Source: Pseudomonas crudilactis
GTDB lineage: Bacteria > Pseudomonadota > Gammaproteobacteria > Pseudomonadales > Pseudomonadaceae
Reading direction: 5' to 3'
Assembly (NCBI RefSeq): GCF_013433315.1
Contig: NZ_WXVV01000018.1
Coordinates: 95,544-159,543, forward strand
DNA: 64,000 nt
Shown: piece by piece, positions 28,101 through 34,994 of the stretch
How positions within the stretch are numbered: position 1 is the stretch's first letter
Layout of the letters: every line of letters starts with the position of its first letter
The notes under the pieces: generated by a model
Told to the model about the DNA's origin: nothing
What the model saw: only the letters and a program-made list of their open reading frames with translations
Database searches by the model: none
Program-made: the position numbers and the translations under genes

Positions 28101-28519
28101 TGATGTTGATCGAGGAAGTCGGCGATCTGCTGCAAACCATCCTTGCTGGCGTCGAGTTTCACCACTTGCGTGCCGGGAGCAATGCCTTGCAGCAGACTGT
28201 CGGCATCCTTCACCCGCGAATCGACGAACACCACACTCTGACCGGGCACCGCGACCGGGCTGGCCGCCGGCGTGGCATCAGCCTGGCCGTGGGTGTCCTT
28301 GCTCGCTACGGGATGGTCAGCCACCGGCGCCTTGGCCGCCTCGGCCGCGGTGGGCGCATGGCTGTCGGCTTGCGCAGCGGTATCGGCCACGGTGGCAGCC
28401 ACCGCGCCGTCGAACAGCATGCGCGGCTCCAGCGACATGATCATCGGCGCGGCCAGCGAACGCTGACCTGCGGTTGCCCGAGACTTGACCTTTGCACCGC
28501 CAAAAATGCTCCACCACAT
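22103..28519 (-). CDS. Giant DUF4347 and Ig-like repeat surface/secreted protein
   Basis: A 2138-residue protein. The ATG at 28519 (MWWSIFGGAK) has GGTGAG upstream; the longer frame runs through a terminator. No Sec signal is visible; instead LEPRMLFDGA at 30-39 matches the LEPR motif seen at the start of many large proteobacterial repeat proteins. Residues 95-245 are DUF4347, with His150-Gly in IIAHGNAG and Cys193 in LIYGCY, a spacing like that of caspase-clan peptidases. Then come a beta-helix-like stretch (about 260-340), a region very rich in Gly (about 345-600), 13 Ig-like repeats of about 102 residues (motif VTITFSEAVSGF) and a Pro-rich C-terminus of about 200 residues. It heads an operon with TolC, hydroxylase and sulfotransferase genes. 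Confidence 0.92.
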   Translation of the reverse strand: MWWSIFGGAKVKSRATAGQRSLAAPMIMSLEPRMLFDGAVAATVADTAAQADSHAPTAAEAAKAPVADHPVASKDTHGQADATPAASPVAVPGQSVVFVDSRVKDADSLLQGIAPGTQVVKLDASKDGLQQIADFLDQHHGVSSVQIIAHGNAGDLWLGNSYLSADNVAQRSVVLAEIGKDMNAGGDILIYGCYTAEGDRGLSFVDSLAQLTGRDVAASNNRTGVGGDWDLEIATGTIESANVLSSKAMSEYQWGLATWTATNNLNSGVGSLRAALASAQNGDIVTFSSGMTVQLTSELLINKNITVDGDLNNDGVADVTLDGQYKTRVVEVTSGSTVTLDGLVITKGLVAGNGGNGGSAAAGAMGGGIFNAGILTLNNVTVTANAASGGGGGGGVTGGYVGGGGGGGAGIGGQTGGHGGSSGPGTGTYAGGAGSANAGGYGGGYSPTDMGGRGGTSTGGVGGNGGSAGAGYSHGGNGGSASNGSLSIGGGGGGSGWDKVGGVGGNAAGGIYNAASGTLKVIGTSVISNNIAAGGGGGGGGGVGSNGADGGAGGRGVGAIWNNGGVVLITASNFAAISGNGAASGSGGLSNGGSTGTTPSALVGIYNNGGTLNTAYVEPPTATIVVADTALKIGETSLVTITFSRAVNGFTNADLTIANGTLNNVSSADGGITWTATFTPTNNITDTTNLITLDNTGVTAVSDSVAGVGTTNSNNYVIDTQRPTATIVMADTALKIGDTSLVTITFSEAVSGFTNADLTIANGTLTNVSSADGGITWTATFTPNASITDATNLITLDNTGVADLAGNAGSGTTDSANYVVDTVRPTATIVVADTNLAAGETSVVTITFSEAVSGFTAADLTVANGTLSGLSSSDGGITWTATFTPNSSTTDATNLITLNNAGVTDLAGNTGTGTTDSNNYAIDTLRPTATIVVADNALKIGETSLVTITFSEAVSGFTNADLSIANGTLSAVSSADGGITWTATFTPTSSITDATNLITLNNSGVADLAGNAGTGTTDSNNYAIDTVRPTATVVFAQNTLKIGDTSLVTITFSEAVSGFTNADLSIANGTLTAVSSADGGITWTATFTPSANITDATNLVTLDNTGVADLAGNAGSGTTDSNNYSIDTQRPTATIVMADPALSAGETSLVTITFSEAISGFTNADLTVPNGTLTAVSSADGGITWTATFTPTVGVNDTSNIITLANTGIADLAGNAGTGTTNSGNFTINTVAPTATIVVADNSLTIGETTTVTITFSEAVTGFNNADLTIANGTLTAVSSSDGGITWTATFTPTSNITDASNLITLDNSGVQNASGNAGNGTTNSNNYAIDTQRPTATIALADSALGVGQTTTVTITFSEAVSGLTLADLTVANGTLSGLSTSDNITYTATFTPSAGITDTSNIITLDNTGITDIAGNTGSGTTDSANYVIDSQRPTATIVISDTDLRPGESALVTITFSEAVSGFDNSDLSVANGTLSNVSSSDGGITWTATFTPTIGVSDATNLIVLNNAGISDLAGNAGTGTTNSANYAVQTEVPTATIVVADTSLKAGESSMVTITFSEAVSGFSNADLTIANGTLSNVVSSDGGITWTATLTPTANVTDTSNLITLDNSGVTNASGNSGVGTTDSNNFAIDTALPTATIVVADNRLGIGETTTVTITFSEAVSGFDLSDISVANGTLANLTSSDGGITWTATLTPTANVNDATNLIIVDTAGVQDLAGNLGASIAISNNYALDATRPTVDIVVANSHLGIGQTTMVTFTFSEAVSNFDLSDLSVTNGDLSNLSSSDGGKTWTATFTPTANVNDPSNFIALDTSNVTDLAGNVGSTVAVSNNYALDSERPTATVVIANPNLGLGQTSPVTITFNEAVSGFDLADINVGNGTLSNLSSSDGGKTWTATLTPNANVNSASNAISVNSAGVSDLSGNSGSGVSSSNNYAINTVPPVVPPTPPTAPISVVIPDPLIRSSDPVVPPPPPSLPLQPIIFTAPTGDLGSPLTFAPLFEQRVIGNGIRPLGDIFINHGALSPSFIAQVFASSDNSGDGSGHGFLGFGGGDGGVFASSTLSSLFNQNSGAERDSLNAFGSHSLKTGDISQGLRGVFGAPTLGQQLQELKDSEQHRVDNLAAALQQVGISEISA
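22690..26668 (-). repeat. 13 tandem 306-bp repeats coding Ig-like domains
   Basis: Thirteen copies begin with TATIVVAD-like strands and share VTITFSEAVSGF, ANGTLS, DGGITWTATFTP and DATNLITL. The total span equals 13 times 306 bp. Copies differ by point changes; one lacks a codon and one has a codon more. The fold is of a bacterial Ig-like (Big) type; the exact family needs a profile search. Confidence 0.9.
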
Positions 28520-28561
28520 GTTGCTCACCCGAACTCGAACGAAGGTACGTAAGGCATCAAT

Positions 28562-28591
28562 GAAAAACGCCGCGATCAACTGATCGCGGCG
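28562..28591 (-). terminator. Intrinsic terminator between sulfotransferase 2 and the adhesin
   Basis: CGCCGCGATC and GATCGCGGCG form a 10-bp stem with loop AACT, followed on the minus strand by TTTTT. The stop codon of the sulfotransferase gene lies inside the hairpin. The adhesin gene starting at 28519 must therefore have its own promoter in the about 45 bp after this point, or rely on read-through. Confidence 0.85.
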
Positions 28592-29421
28592 TCGGACTTC
28601 ATACGAATGACATTGGCGGCGCTGGCTGAGCCATCGAGCCAAAAGGACAAATCAGCGTATTGCTTGAACAGGTCGGGCGGCAGAATGGTGCGCCGTGACT
28701 GCAAGGCCACTTTCGGTTTGACCTTGTGCAGGCCAGCCAGGCCAAGGCCCTGGTCGAACTCCGGCGCGTCATAGGCCAGATGCTCGAAATCGTGCTCGAA
28801 CCAAGGCTCGCCAATGAACTCGTAGACCAGCCGCAACACGCGCTCAGGCGCCTGGGTCAGCAAGTCGTAATCGATGATCAGCAATGAGTCGGCTTGCTCG
28901 CCGTAATAGGCTTCCTTGAGCGCGGCCCAGGCAAAACCCACCAGGCGATTGCGCTGAGCCAGGGTTTCGCAACGGCTGTACACCGTGTTGCGCTCAACGG
29001 CATCGCCAAACAGTTTGGTGTTTTCAAAGGGATTGGCGCGGTACAGCCGCTCGAGGCTGTCCATCACCCAGGCGACGTTGCGCACGCAGGCAATCACTTT
29101 AGCCTGGGGAAACAGGTCGTTGAGTGCCGGCAGACGCGAACTCCACTGCCGATTGGTGTCGAACACCACCGGTTTGTCGGCCTTGTCGGCATAGTAGGCG
29201 TCGAACAGACCACGCAACAGGCGACGGCGCATGTCGGTGTCGATCACCGCACCGTACTCGCTGCCGGCGCTGCATTGTTCGAGGACACTGGCGAACAGCG
29301 ATCCGACCGGGCTGGTCATGCCGGCATGAAAGCGCGGGTTCTGCAAAAGAATTGCAGAAAGCAGGGTGGAGCCTGAACGCGGCAAGCCGGAGATAAAGTG
29401 GAACTGCTGCAATCCCTTCAC
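28576..29421 (-). CDS. Sulfotransferase family protein (second copy)
   Basis: A 281-residue protein starting directly with the fold: FISGLPRSGSTLLSAIL, with the PAPS-binding PRSGST loop at 15-20, and the helix VIACVRNVAWVMDSLERLYR holding the 3'-phosphate-binding region. The end has RRTILPPDLFKQYADLSFW, as often seen in bacterial sulfotransferases of this type. It shares little beyond these motifs with the sulfotransferase at 18788-19750, so the two are not recent duplicates. The start is a GTG (29421) with a weak ribosome site. It sits directly upstream of the giant protein gene, separated by a strong terminator. Confidence 0.9.
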   Translation of the reverse strand: MKGLQQFHFISGLPRSGSTLLSAILLQNPRFHAGMTSPVGSLFASVLEQCSAGSEYGAVIDTDMRRRLLRGLFDAYYADKADKPVVFDTNRQWSSRLPALNDLFPQAKVIACVRNVAWVMDSLERLYRANPFENTKLFGDAVERNTVYSRCETLAQRNRLVGFAWAALKEAYYGEQADSLLIIDYDLLTQAPERVLRLVYEFIGEPWFEHDFEHLAYDAPEFDQGLGLAGLHKVKPKVALQSRRTILPPDLFKQYADLSFWLDGSASAANVIRMKSDAAIS

Positions 29422-29571
29422 CCTGATCTAAAGTCCCTTTGTCCGGCAAAGCGTAGTCCAACAACCACCCTGCGACTAGTAGTGTTTTGATATCAACTCA
29501 GAGCAAAAAGGACTAATCGGTTAACTTTTAATCGCGAATTTGAAGGTGAATCGTTTTAGTCTCAATAGCCG

Positions 29572-31152
29572 CTATCGCGCTGCGGATTTCGGCGTGATCA
29601 AGCGCGCTTGCGCCCCGCCCGCCTGGACTTGCGCGGTGATCTGCCAAGTGGCGGGCATTGGTGCAAACTCAGCCGGGCCATCCTGGGTGCCGACCAGCCA
29701 TATGCGGGCATTGCCGGAAAGGTCGGCAAGGCTGTCGAGGTAGACATCGGCGCTGACCAGCGTACCGAAACCATATTGATTCGGGCGCAGCGAGCGGCCG
29801 TCCGCAGCGGGCGGCGTGTACAGCCGCACCTGTGCGCCGGTGCGATCGTAGTAGACGTAACTCAAATACCAGAGCATGTCGCTGGTGATGATGCGATCAC
29901 CGGGCTGGAAATGCTGATTGACGTAGTTCACCACGCGATCGAACTGATCGTTGCTGTCGACCGTGGCGTTGTTGTTCAGGCCAACCATTTCCACCCCGAG
30001 CAACGACACCAGCACCGCCATCGCGAGGATCCGCACGCGGCTGTACAAGCGGTCGATGGCCAGCGCCGCCAGCAGCGGCAAACCCAGGGCGTAAGCGGTC
30101 AGATAGCGCTCGATGAATATCGGCGTGATGAACGACACCGCAAACACCAGCAACAGCGGTAAGCCGGTGTACAACGCCAGCAGGACACTGCCGCGCGACA
30201 CGCTGCGATCCCGCAGCACCGCCACCGCCGTCAGCAGCAACAACGCCAGCGGCAATGCGCCGAACACCAGCAACGGCAAGTGTTCGCCGTCATCCTGGAT
30301 CAACCATGTCCAGATCATCGACGGCAACGACGCCAGCGTCACCGGGTCTTCCCAGCCGACATCGCCACCGACCTTGAGTTGTTCCATGTGCTGCGTCAGA
30401 TCGATCAGGTTGGGCAACCACGGCAGGTACAACGCCGCGATGGCCAGGTTCGCCAGCCACCAGCCCGGGCGCTGGATGTGCCGCAAGCGATAGCCGCGCC
30501 GAAACCGAATAACAGCCAGATAAATCCAGTGACACAGCGCCGCCAGCACGGCGAAGTAATGGGTGTAGAGCGCGGCCGTCATCAACAGCGCATAAATCAC
30601 CAGATAGCGATGACGCTGCGGTCGGCGGATCCAGTAGACCAGCGCCAGCGTCGCGGCGATCAGCAGCAGGCCGAGCAGCGAATACATGCGCACTTCCTGG
30701 CTGTAGCGCACCGCTGTCGGCAATAACGCCAACAGCAGCCCGGCGAGGATCGCCGCGCGGCGCGTGGCCAAGCGATCCACCAGCCAGATGCCCATGGCGA
30801 CCGCAGCGACACCGGCCAGAGCGCTGAGGCAACGGATGGCAAAAATGCCGTCGCCGAACAGTTCGATCCAGCCATGCAGCAGCATGAAGTACAGCGGCGG
30901 GTGCACATCGAACGCCGCGTGATGCCAGATATCGGCCAACGAATAGCGCGCCAGCAGCAGGCTGGAACCTTCATCGCCCCAGATCGCCGCAGCGGTCAGG
31001 TCGTAAAAGCGTACGGCGCCAGCCAACAACAGAATCGGCAGCAGCCAGTGTTCCCTGGCCCAGCGGATCAAACGCAAGCGGGCAAACCACGAACCCGGCA
31101 GCGCGTGCGGATCCTGTGTGTCGCCCACCGGTGTCACTCTGTTGACCGCCAT
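29572..31152 (-). CDS. GT39-type membrane glycosyltransferase
   Basis: A 526-residue protein with about ten hydrophobic segments. The first loop has AIWGDEGSSLLLARY, the acidic motif expected of the GT-C fold (PMT/ArnT-like, family 39), and DVHPPLYFMLLHGWIELFG follows, also typical. Such enzymes use lipid-linked sugars and glycosylate proteins or lipids on the periplasmic side. The ATG at 31152 has AGAGG at 7 bp; a GTG at 31173 is less likely. The C-terminal about 130 residues are soluble. It is read away from the collar-protein gene and toward sulfotransferase 2, with 150 bp in between. Acceptor unknown; a neighbouring secreted protein is possible. Confidence 0.8.
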   Translation of the reverse strand: MAVNRVTPVGDTQDPHALPGSWFARLRLIRWAREHWLLPILLLAGAVRFYDLTAAAIWGDEGSSLLLARYSLADIWHHAAFDVHPPLYFMLLHGWIELFGDGIFAIRCLSALAGVAAVAMGIWLVDRLATRRAAILAGLLLALLPTAVRYSQEVRMYSLLGLLLIAATLALVYWIRRPQRHRYLVIYALLMTAALYTHYFAVLAALCHWIYLAVIRFRRGYRLRHIQRPGWWLANLAIAALYLPWLPNLIDLTQHMEQLKVGGDVGWEDPVTLASLPSMIWTWLIQDDGEHLPLLVFGALPLALLLLTAVAVLRDRSVSRGSVLLALYTGLPLLLVFAVSFITPIFIERYLTAYALGLPLLAALAIDRLYSRVRILAMAVLVSLLGVEMVGLNNNATVDSNDQFDRVVNYVNQHFQPGDRIITSDMLWYLSYVYYDRTGAQVRLYTPPAADGRSLRPNQYGFGTLVSADVYLDSLADLSGNARIWLVGTQDGPAEFAPMPATWQITAQVQAGGAQARLITPKSAAR

Positions 31153-31390
31153 TGCTGCCTCTTGCCGTGCCACGACACCACGCCTGTATAAGCCCGAACC
31201 TGCCAGTCACTCTAGGTCAGGCGCAGGAGTACCGTCGATGCCGATTTGCGACTTCACGACATCCGGCAAGCTTGCCAATCCGCGTCTACGCTCTGGCGTG
31301 GCGTGACCTGGCCACGGAGTGCCAAGGCAATAGCAACCGCCTGAACCCACTAGCGGCCCGCCGACAACCAATCAGAAGGATAAGGACTTT

Positions 31391-31978
31391 ATGGACGTTT
31401 ACATGGGCACTGTTCTGACGTTTGCCTTCAACTATGCGCCCAGCGGCTGGGCCTTGTGCAACGGTCAGATCATTGGAATCAGTCAGAACCAGGCGCTGTT
31501 TGCATTGCTCGGCACCACTTACGGTGGCAACGGCACCGTCAACTTCGGCCTGCCCAACCTGCAGAGCCGCATGCCGATCTGCCAAGGCAACGGCGCGGGT
31601 CTGACGCCGCGGGTCATGGGAGAAATCTCCGGCGCCGAGCAAGTCACGGCCACCCTCAACAATCTGCCGAACCACACCCACACCCTCGCCGGCCTCACCG
31701 CCACCACCACCGTGCAACTGGCCAACCCGGCAAGCAATCCGGCCGGCGCGCCGACGGCGGCCAACGCCTACATTGGTGCGTCGGGCACCGGGCCGGGTCT
31801 GGCGAATATCTTTTCCGACGCGCAGGGCGCATCCCCCGTGCCGCTCAAAGGCGCTGCCACCACCATCAGCGGGACGATCAGCCCCACCGGCAACGGCCTG
31901 CCGATGCCGGTGATGAACCCGTATCTGGTGCTCAACTTCAGCATCGCGCTGAACGGCATTTTCCCTTCGCGTAACTGA
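31391..31978 (+). CDS. Phage tail collar (MdpB-like) protein
   Basis: A 195-residue protein with the tail-collar domain at residues 1-60: GTVLTFAFNYAPSGWALCNG, then LFALLGTTYGGNG and FGLPNLQSRMPI. This is the microcystin-dependent-protein (MdpB) type that occurs outside phages. The second half has HTHTL and Thr/Ala/Gly-rich beta sequence ending in PYLVLNFSIALNGIFPSRN. No signal peptide is visible. A good ribosome site (AAGGA) precedes the ATG. No other tail genes are nearby, so this is not a prophage relic. It is followed by a DUF6916 gene, a pairing I know from other genomes. Confidence 0.88.
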   Translation: MDVYMGTVLTFAFNYAPSGWALCNGQIIGISQNQALFALLGTTYGGNGTVNFGLPNLQSRMPICQGNGAGLTPRVMGEISGAEQVTATLNNLPNHTHTLAGLTATTTVQLANPASNPAGAPTAANAYIGASGTGPGLANIFSDAQGASPVPLKGAATTISGTISPTGNGLPMPVMNPYLVLNFSIALNGIFPSRN

Positions 31979-31985
31979 CCGACCG

Positions 31986-32010
31986 CCGGGGGAGCCACCT
32001 CCCCCGGTTT
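31986..32010 (+). terminator. Hairpin between the collar gene and the DUF6916 gene
   Basis: CCGGGGGAG and CTCCCCCGG form a perfect 9-bp stem with loop CCAC followed by TTT. It lies 8 bp after the collar stop. It probably lowers read-through into the DUF6916 gene or protects the collar mRNA end. Confidence 0.6.
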
Positions 32011-32032
32011 CCAACCTTGGCGGAGCGAGAAC

Positions 32033-32344
32033 ATGCTGCAATCGGTTCAAAGCCAACACTTCCAGGCATTGCTGGGGCGGATCGGCACCCTGCATTTGCC
32101 CGATGGCACTGAGTTACCTATCCACATCGACGAACTTGCGGAAAAGCCTCTGGCGCAAATGCGCTACAGCGAGCGCATGCCCTTCAGCGTCGAACTGAGC
32201 AGTCTGCAACCGACGGAATTCGTCGATGGACTCTGTGCGTTTGAATTGCCGGAACTGGGGCGGGTCGACGACATCTTCGTATCACGGGTACCCCCCATGG
32301 GCCGGAACCCGAAGTTGGCTTACTTCCACATCACCTTTAACTGA
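32033..32344 (+). CDS. DUF6916 family protein
   Basis: A 103-residue protein without signal peptide, matching the DUF6916 family of small beta-rich proteins encoded next to MdpB-type collar genes. Seen are FQALLGRIGTLHLPDG at the start, YSERMPFSVELSS in the middle and VSRVPPMGRNPKLAYFHITFN at the end. Function unknown. A GGAG site lies 8 bp before the ATG. It is on the same strand as the collar gene, 54 bp away, with a hairpin between. Confidence 0.72.
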   Translation: MLQSVQSQHFQALLGRIGTLHLPDGTELPIHIDELAEKPLAQMRYSERMPFSVELSSLQPTEFVDGLCAFELPELGRVDDIFVSRVPPMGRNPKLAYFHITFN

Positions 32345-32355
32345 CACGACATTTT

Positions 32356-32379
32356 CCCTGTAGGCCTTCGCCTACAGGG
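32356..32379. terminator. Hairpin between convergent DUF6916 and acetyltransferase genes
   Basis: CCCTGTAGGC and GCCTACAGGG form a perfect 10-bp stem with loop CTTC, placed between the stops at 32344 and 32392. The T run is short, so termination efficiency is uncertain. Confidence 0.6.
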
Positions 32380-32391
32380 TTCGCTGCGGAT

Positions 32392-32886
32392 TCAAGCGGG
32401 ATACCAGACCAGTCGCTCCGCCGCCGGGTTGCGTTCTTCAACCGCAAACCCGAGCGCGAGGTAGTGCCGTCGCGCATGGGGATTGCTGGTCCAGACCACC
32501 GTCGCCACCGGGCAACGAATCTGTTGCGCCGCTTTCTGTACCCCTTGCAGCACGGCGCGGCCATAACCCTGGCCGCGTGCCTGCGGAATGAACGCCAGAT
32601 ACAACACGCGAATCTCGTTGGTGCCGAAATCGGTGCTCAACGCGCCAATCGCGGTGCCGAGTTTTTCCACCACGTAGTGCATGGCGTTGGGGTAGTTGTC
32701 GCCCATGCCCTGCTCCTGCACCTGGAACTGCTGGGCGACCAGTTGCTGCACCTGTTCCTGCTCGCCGTCGATCCATTGCAGGTCCGGCCGCGCCGTCTGA
32801 TACAGGCCCTGCAAAAACGGCCCGTCGCTTGCCCGCGAAGGCCGCACCACTAATCCTTCTGCCGCCACTGCTGCGTTGTCCGCCAT
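32392..32886 (-). CDS. GNAT family N-acetyltransferase
   Basis: A 164-residue acetyltransferase. Motif A, which binds acetyl-CoA, is visible as LYLAFIPQARGQGYGRAVL (Q/RxxGxG type). Then HARRHYLALGFAVEERN follows, the usual end of the fold. The acceptor could be a protein N-terminus, a lysine or a small molecule. GGAGAG lies 4 bp before the ATG. It is 12 bp after the M50-HlyD gene and so the last gene of the adaptor operon, which suggests work in the same system. Confidence 0.85.
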   Translation of the reverse strand: MADNAAVAAEGLVVRPSRASDGPFLQGLYQTARPDLQWIDGEQEQVQQLVAQQFQVQEQGMGDNYPNAMHYVVEKLGTAIGALSTDFGTNEIRVLYLAFIPQARGQGYGRAVLQGVQKAAQQIRCPVATVVWTSNPHARRHYLALGFAVEERNPAAERLVWYPA

Positions 32887-32897
32887 CGTGCTCTCCG

Positions 32898-34994
32898 TTA
32901 GAAACCGCTTTCCCTGACCCCCAGCGCCGCCATTCGGCGCCAGGCGACGCCGATCAGTGACTCACCGCTGCCCTGCAACACCACCACGCCGCGCAACGGT
33001 TGTACCGGTGTCGGCGCTGTGTCGAGCACGCTGAGTCGTGCGCCGTATTGCGCCTGCACCGGCTCTGCCCGCTGCTGTTGATCGCGGCGCACGGCAATCG
33101 GCCCGTGGTGATCGGAGGTCAGCGCCTCCTGATCGACGTAGGCTACGCCGTTGGTGTCGATTTCATTCAACTGCACGGCGAGCGCCGGGTGCATCGGGTC
33201 ATCGGCGATGAAGCGGCCGCTGGCGCCGGGTTTGACTCGCCACAATTCGGCTTCGGCGAGATAACCGCGCAGGCGCGCGCCGTCCTCGACCACTCGGGCC
33301 AGCGCATCGCGGGTCGACAGCCAGCGCCCGACTGTCATGTTCGGCAGCAGATCACGCACGCTGCCGGCCTGCGGTGCGCGCAGCAAAAGGCGCTCGCGTT
33401 GTGCCGACAGCCCACGGTATTCGGCGACCGCTTCTGCCAGCCGCTGCTCGACAATGCCGGCGTCGGCAGCGGTTTCGCTGCGACTGGCCTGGCGGCGCAT
33501 CAACAACTGCTGAATCTGGATTTCCCGACGCACGATCGCCAGTCGCGATTCGAGGTCCGGTGATTCCAGTTCAATCAGCACATCGCCCTGAGCGACTTTC
33601 TGCCCGTCCGTCACGTTCACCGCTTTGACCCGCGCCGCCGTCGGTGCATGCAGAGCACTGGTGCGCCCGGCTTCGAGCATCGTCGGCAACTCCACCGAAC
33701 TGCGCCACGGCACGATCAGCACCAGCAACAACCCGAGCAGCGCCAACCCACTGAGCAACACGCGCGGGCCGTGCGCCTGTTCGCGGCGGCTCCACCACTG
33801 GCGCCACTCACGCATGATCGGCAGAAAAATGAACCAGACCAGTTCCACCAGCATCAGGAAGATCCCCAACACCTTGAAGAACAGGTGATAGACCGCCAGC
33901 GCGATCCCGAAAAACAACGCCGCACGCCACAACCATGAGCCATACCCCCAGATCAGCAAACGCCGTTGCATCTTCGGCGACCACGGCTCCGGCGCCGGTG
34001 CGCCATAGCCAAACAAAAACTCGCGCAGGCGCCAGCGACACAGAGCAAATGCGCGGCCCTGCAAGTTGTCGACTTCCCAGAAATCGCTGATCAGAAAATA
34101 ACCATCAAAGCGCATGAACGGATTGAGGTTGACCACCAGCGTTGTGATCCACGTGGCGCTGGCGAGCATGAACGCCGCCGTGCGTCCCGGGCCGTCCGGC
34201 AGCAACGACCATGCGAGTAGCGCAATACACGCCAACAGCAATTCCGCGAGCACACCGCCGGCACCGATCAGCAATCGCGCACGGCGATCATTGACCCGCC
34301 AGGCATCACTGACATCGGTATAAAACATCGGCAGCAAAACCATGAACGCCACGCCCATGCTCTGCACCCGACACCCCGCGCGCTTGGCCATGAACGCGTG
34401 GCCAAACTCGTGACAGAGCTTGGCAAAGAACAGCGCCACGCCAAACGCCAACGCGCCGCCGAGGCTGAACAGGTGCGGAAAGGTGCCGACAAAGCGCTGC
34501 CAATCGCGCGAGACCAGAAACACGCCCAGCGCCAGCGTCGCCGGTAATCCATAGCGCAGCAGACGCGGGCCGAAGCGCGCAAGCCACGGCCAGGCCCGAT
34601 TGAGAAACGCGTCCGGGCGCCACAGCGGTATGCGGAAAAACAGATATTGATGCAGGAGGATTTGCCACAGACTTTGCTTTTGCGCCAAGGCCTTGAGTCG
34701 ATAACTGGCGCGCTGTTGATCGTCGAGCGCGCTGATCAAATCGTGGCCACGGAGAAACTCCAGCAACTGCTCAAGCTCCGTACCGTCCAGCGGCAAGCCC
34801 GGCTCACGATTGGCCGCATGCAAGACTCGTTCGGCGTCGCCCAGCGACCAGTGGCGCAGCAGGCGCATCGCCGCACTGCCGAGTTTGAAATAACGCCCGC
34901 GCACCGGATCGGCCAGGGTCCAGCGCGGCGAACCGTCCAGGGCCGGCGCCGCGGGCGACAATTGCAGGTCGGCACGCAGGCTCGGCAGATTCAT
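32898..34994 (-). CDS. PqqD-like, M50 metalloprotease and HlyD adaptor fusion protein
   Basis: A 698-residue membrane protein with three parts. Residues about 20-90 (LADPVRGRYFKLGSAAMRLL, then a helix pair and LEFLRGHDLI) resemble PqqD, a winged-helix peptide-binding fold used as recognition element for RiPP leaders. Residues 145-420 are a site-2-protease type membrane core with zinc motif HEFGH (195-199) and the third-ligand motif NPFMRFDG (291-298). Residues about 430-698 are HlyD-like, with a lipoyl half LHAPTAARVKAVNVTDGQ, a coiled coil (485-550) and the second half LLRAPQAGSVRD. It starts right after the stop of the GAF-HlyD gene (TAGATG). I infer a membrane adaptor that binds or trims an exported protein. 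Confidence 0.85.
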   Translation of the reverse strand: MNLPSLRADLQLSPAAPALDGSPRWTLADPVRGRYFKLGSAAMRLLRHWSLGDAERVLHAANREPGLPLDGTELEQLLEFLRGHDLISALDDQQRASYRLKALAQKQSLWQILLHQYLFFRIPLWRPDAFLNRAWPWLARFGPRLLRYGLPATLALGVFLVSRDWQRFVGTFPHLFSLGGALAFGVALFFAKLCHEFGHAFMAKRAGCRVQSMGVAFMVLLPMFYTDVSDAWRVNDRRARLLIGAGGVLAELLLACIALLAWSLLPDGPGRTAAFMLASATWITTLVVNLNPFMRFDGYFLISDFWEVDNLQGRAFALCRWRLREFLFGYGAPAPEPWSPKMQRRLLIWGYGSWLWRAALFFGIALAVYHLFFKVLGIFLMLVELVWFIFLPIMREWRQWWSRREQAHGPRVLLSGLALLGLLLVLIVPWRSSVELPTMLEAGRTSALHAPTAARVKAVNVTDGQKVAQGDVLIELESPDLESRLAIVRREIQIQQLLMRRQASRSETAADAGIVEQRLAEAVAEYRGLSAQRERLLLRAPQAGSVRDLLPNMTVGRWLSTRDALARVVEDGARLRGYLAEAELWRVKPGASGRFIADDPMHPALAVQLNEIDTNGVAYVDQEALTSDHHGPIAVRRDQQQRAEPVQAQYGARLSVLDTAPTPVQPLRGVVVLQGSGESLIGVAWRRMAALGVRESGF

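Noticed and set aside
31391..32344. Prophage or tailocin remnant
   Set aside because: Only a collar-domain protein and a DUF6916 protein are present; no sheath, tube, baseplate, lysis or integrase genes. The MdpB-type context fits better.
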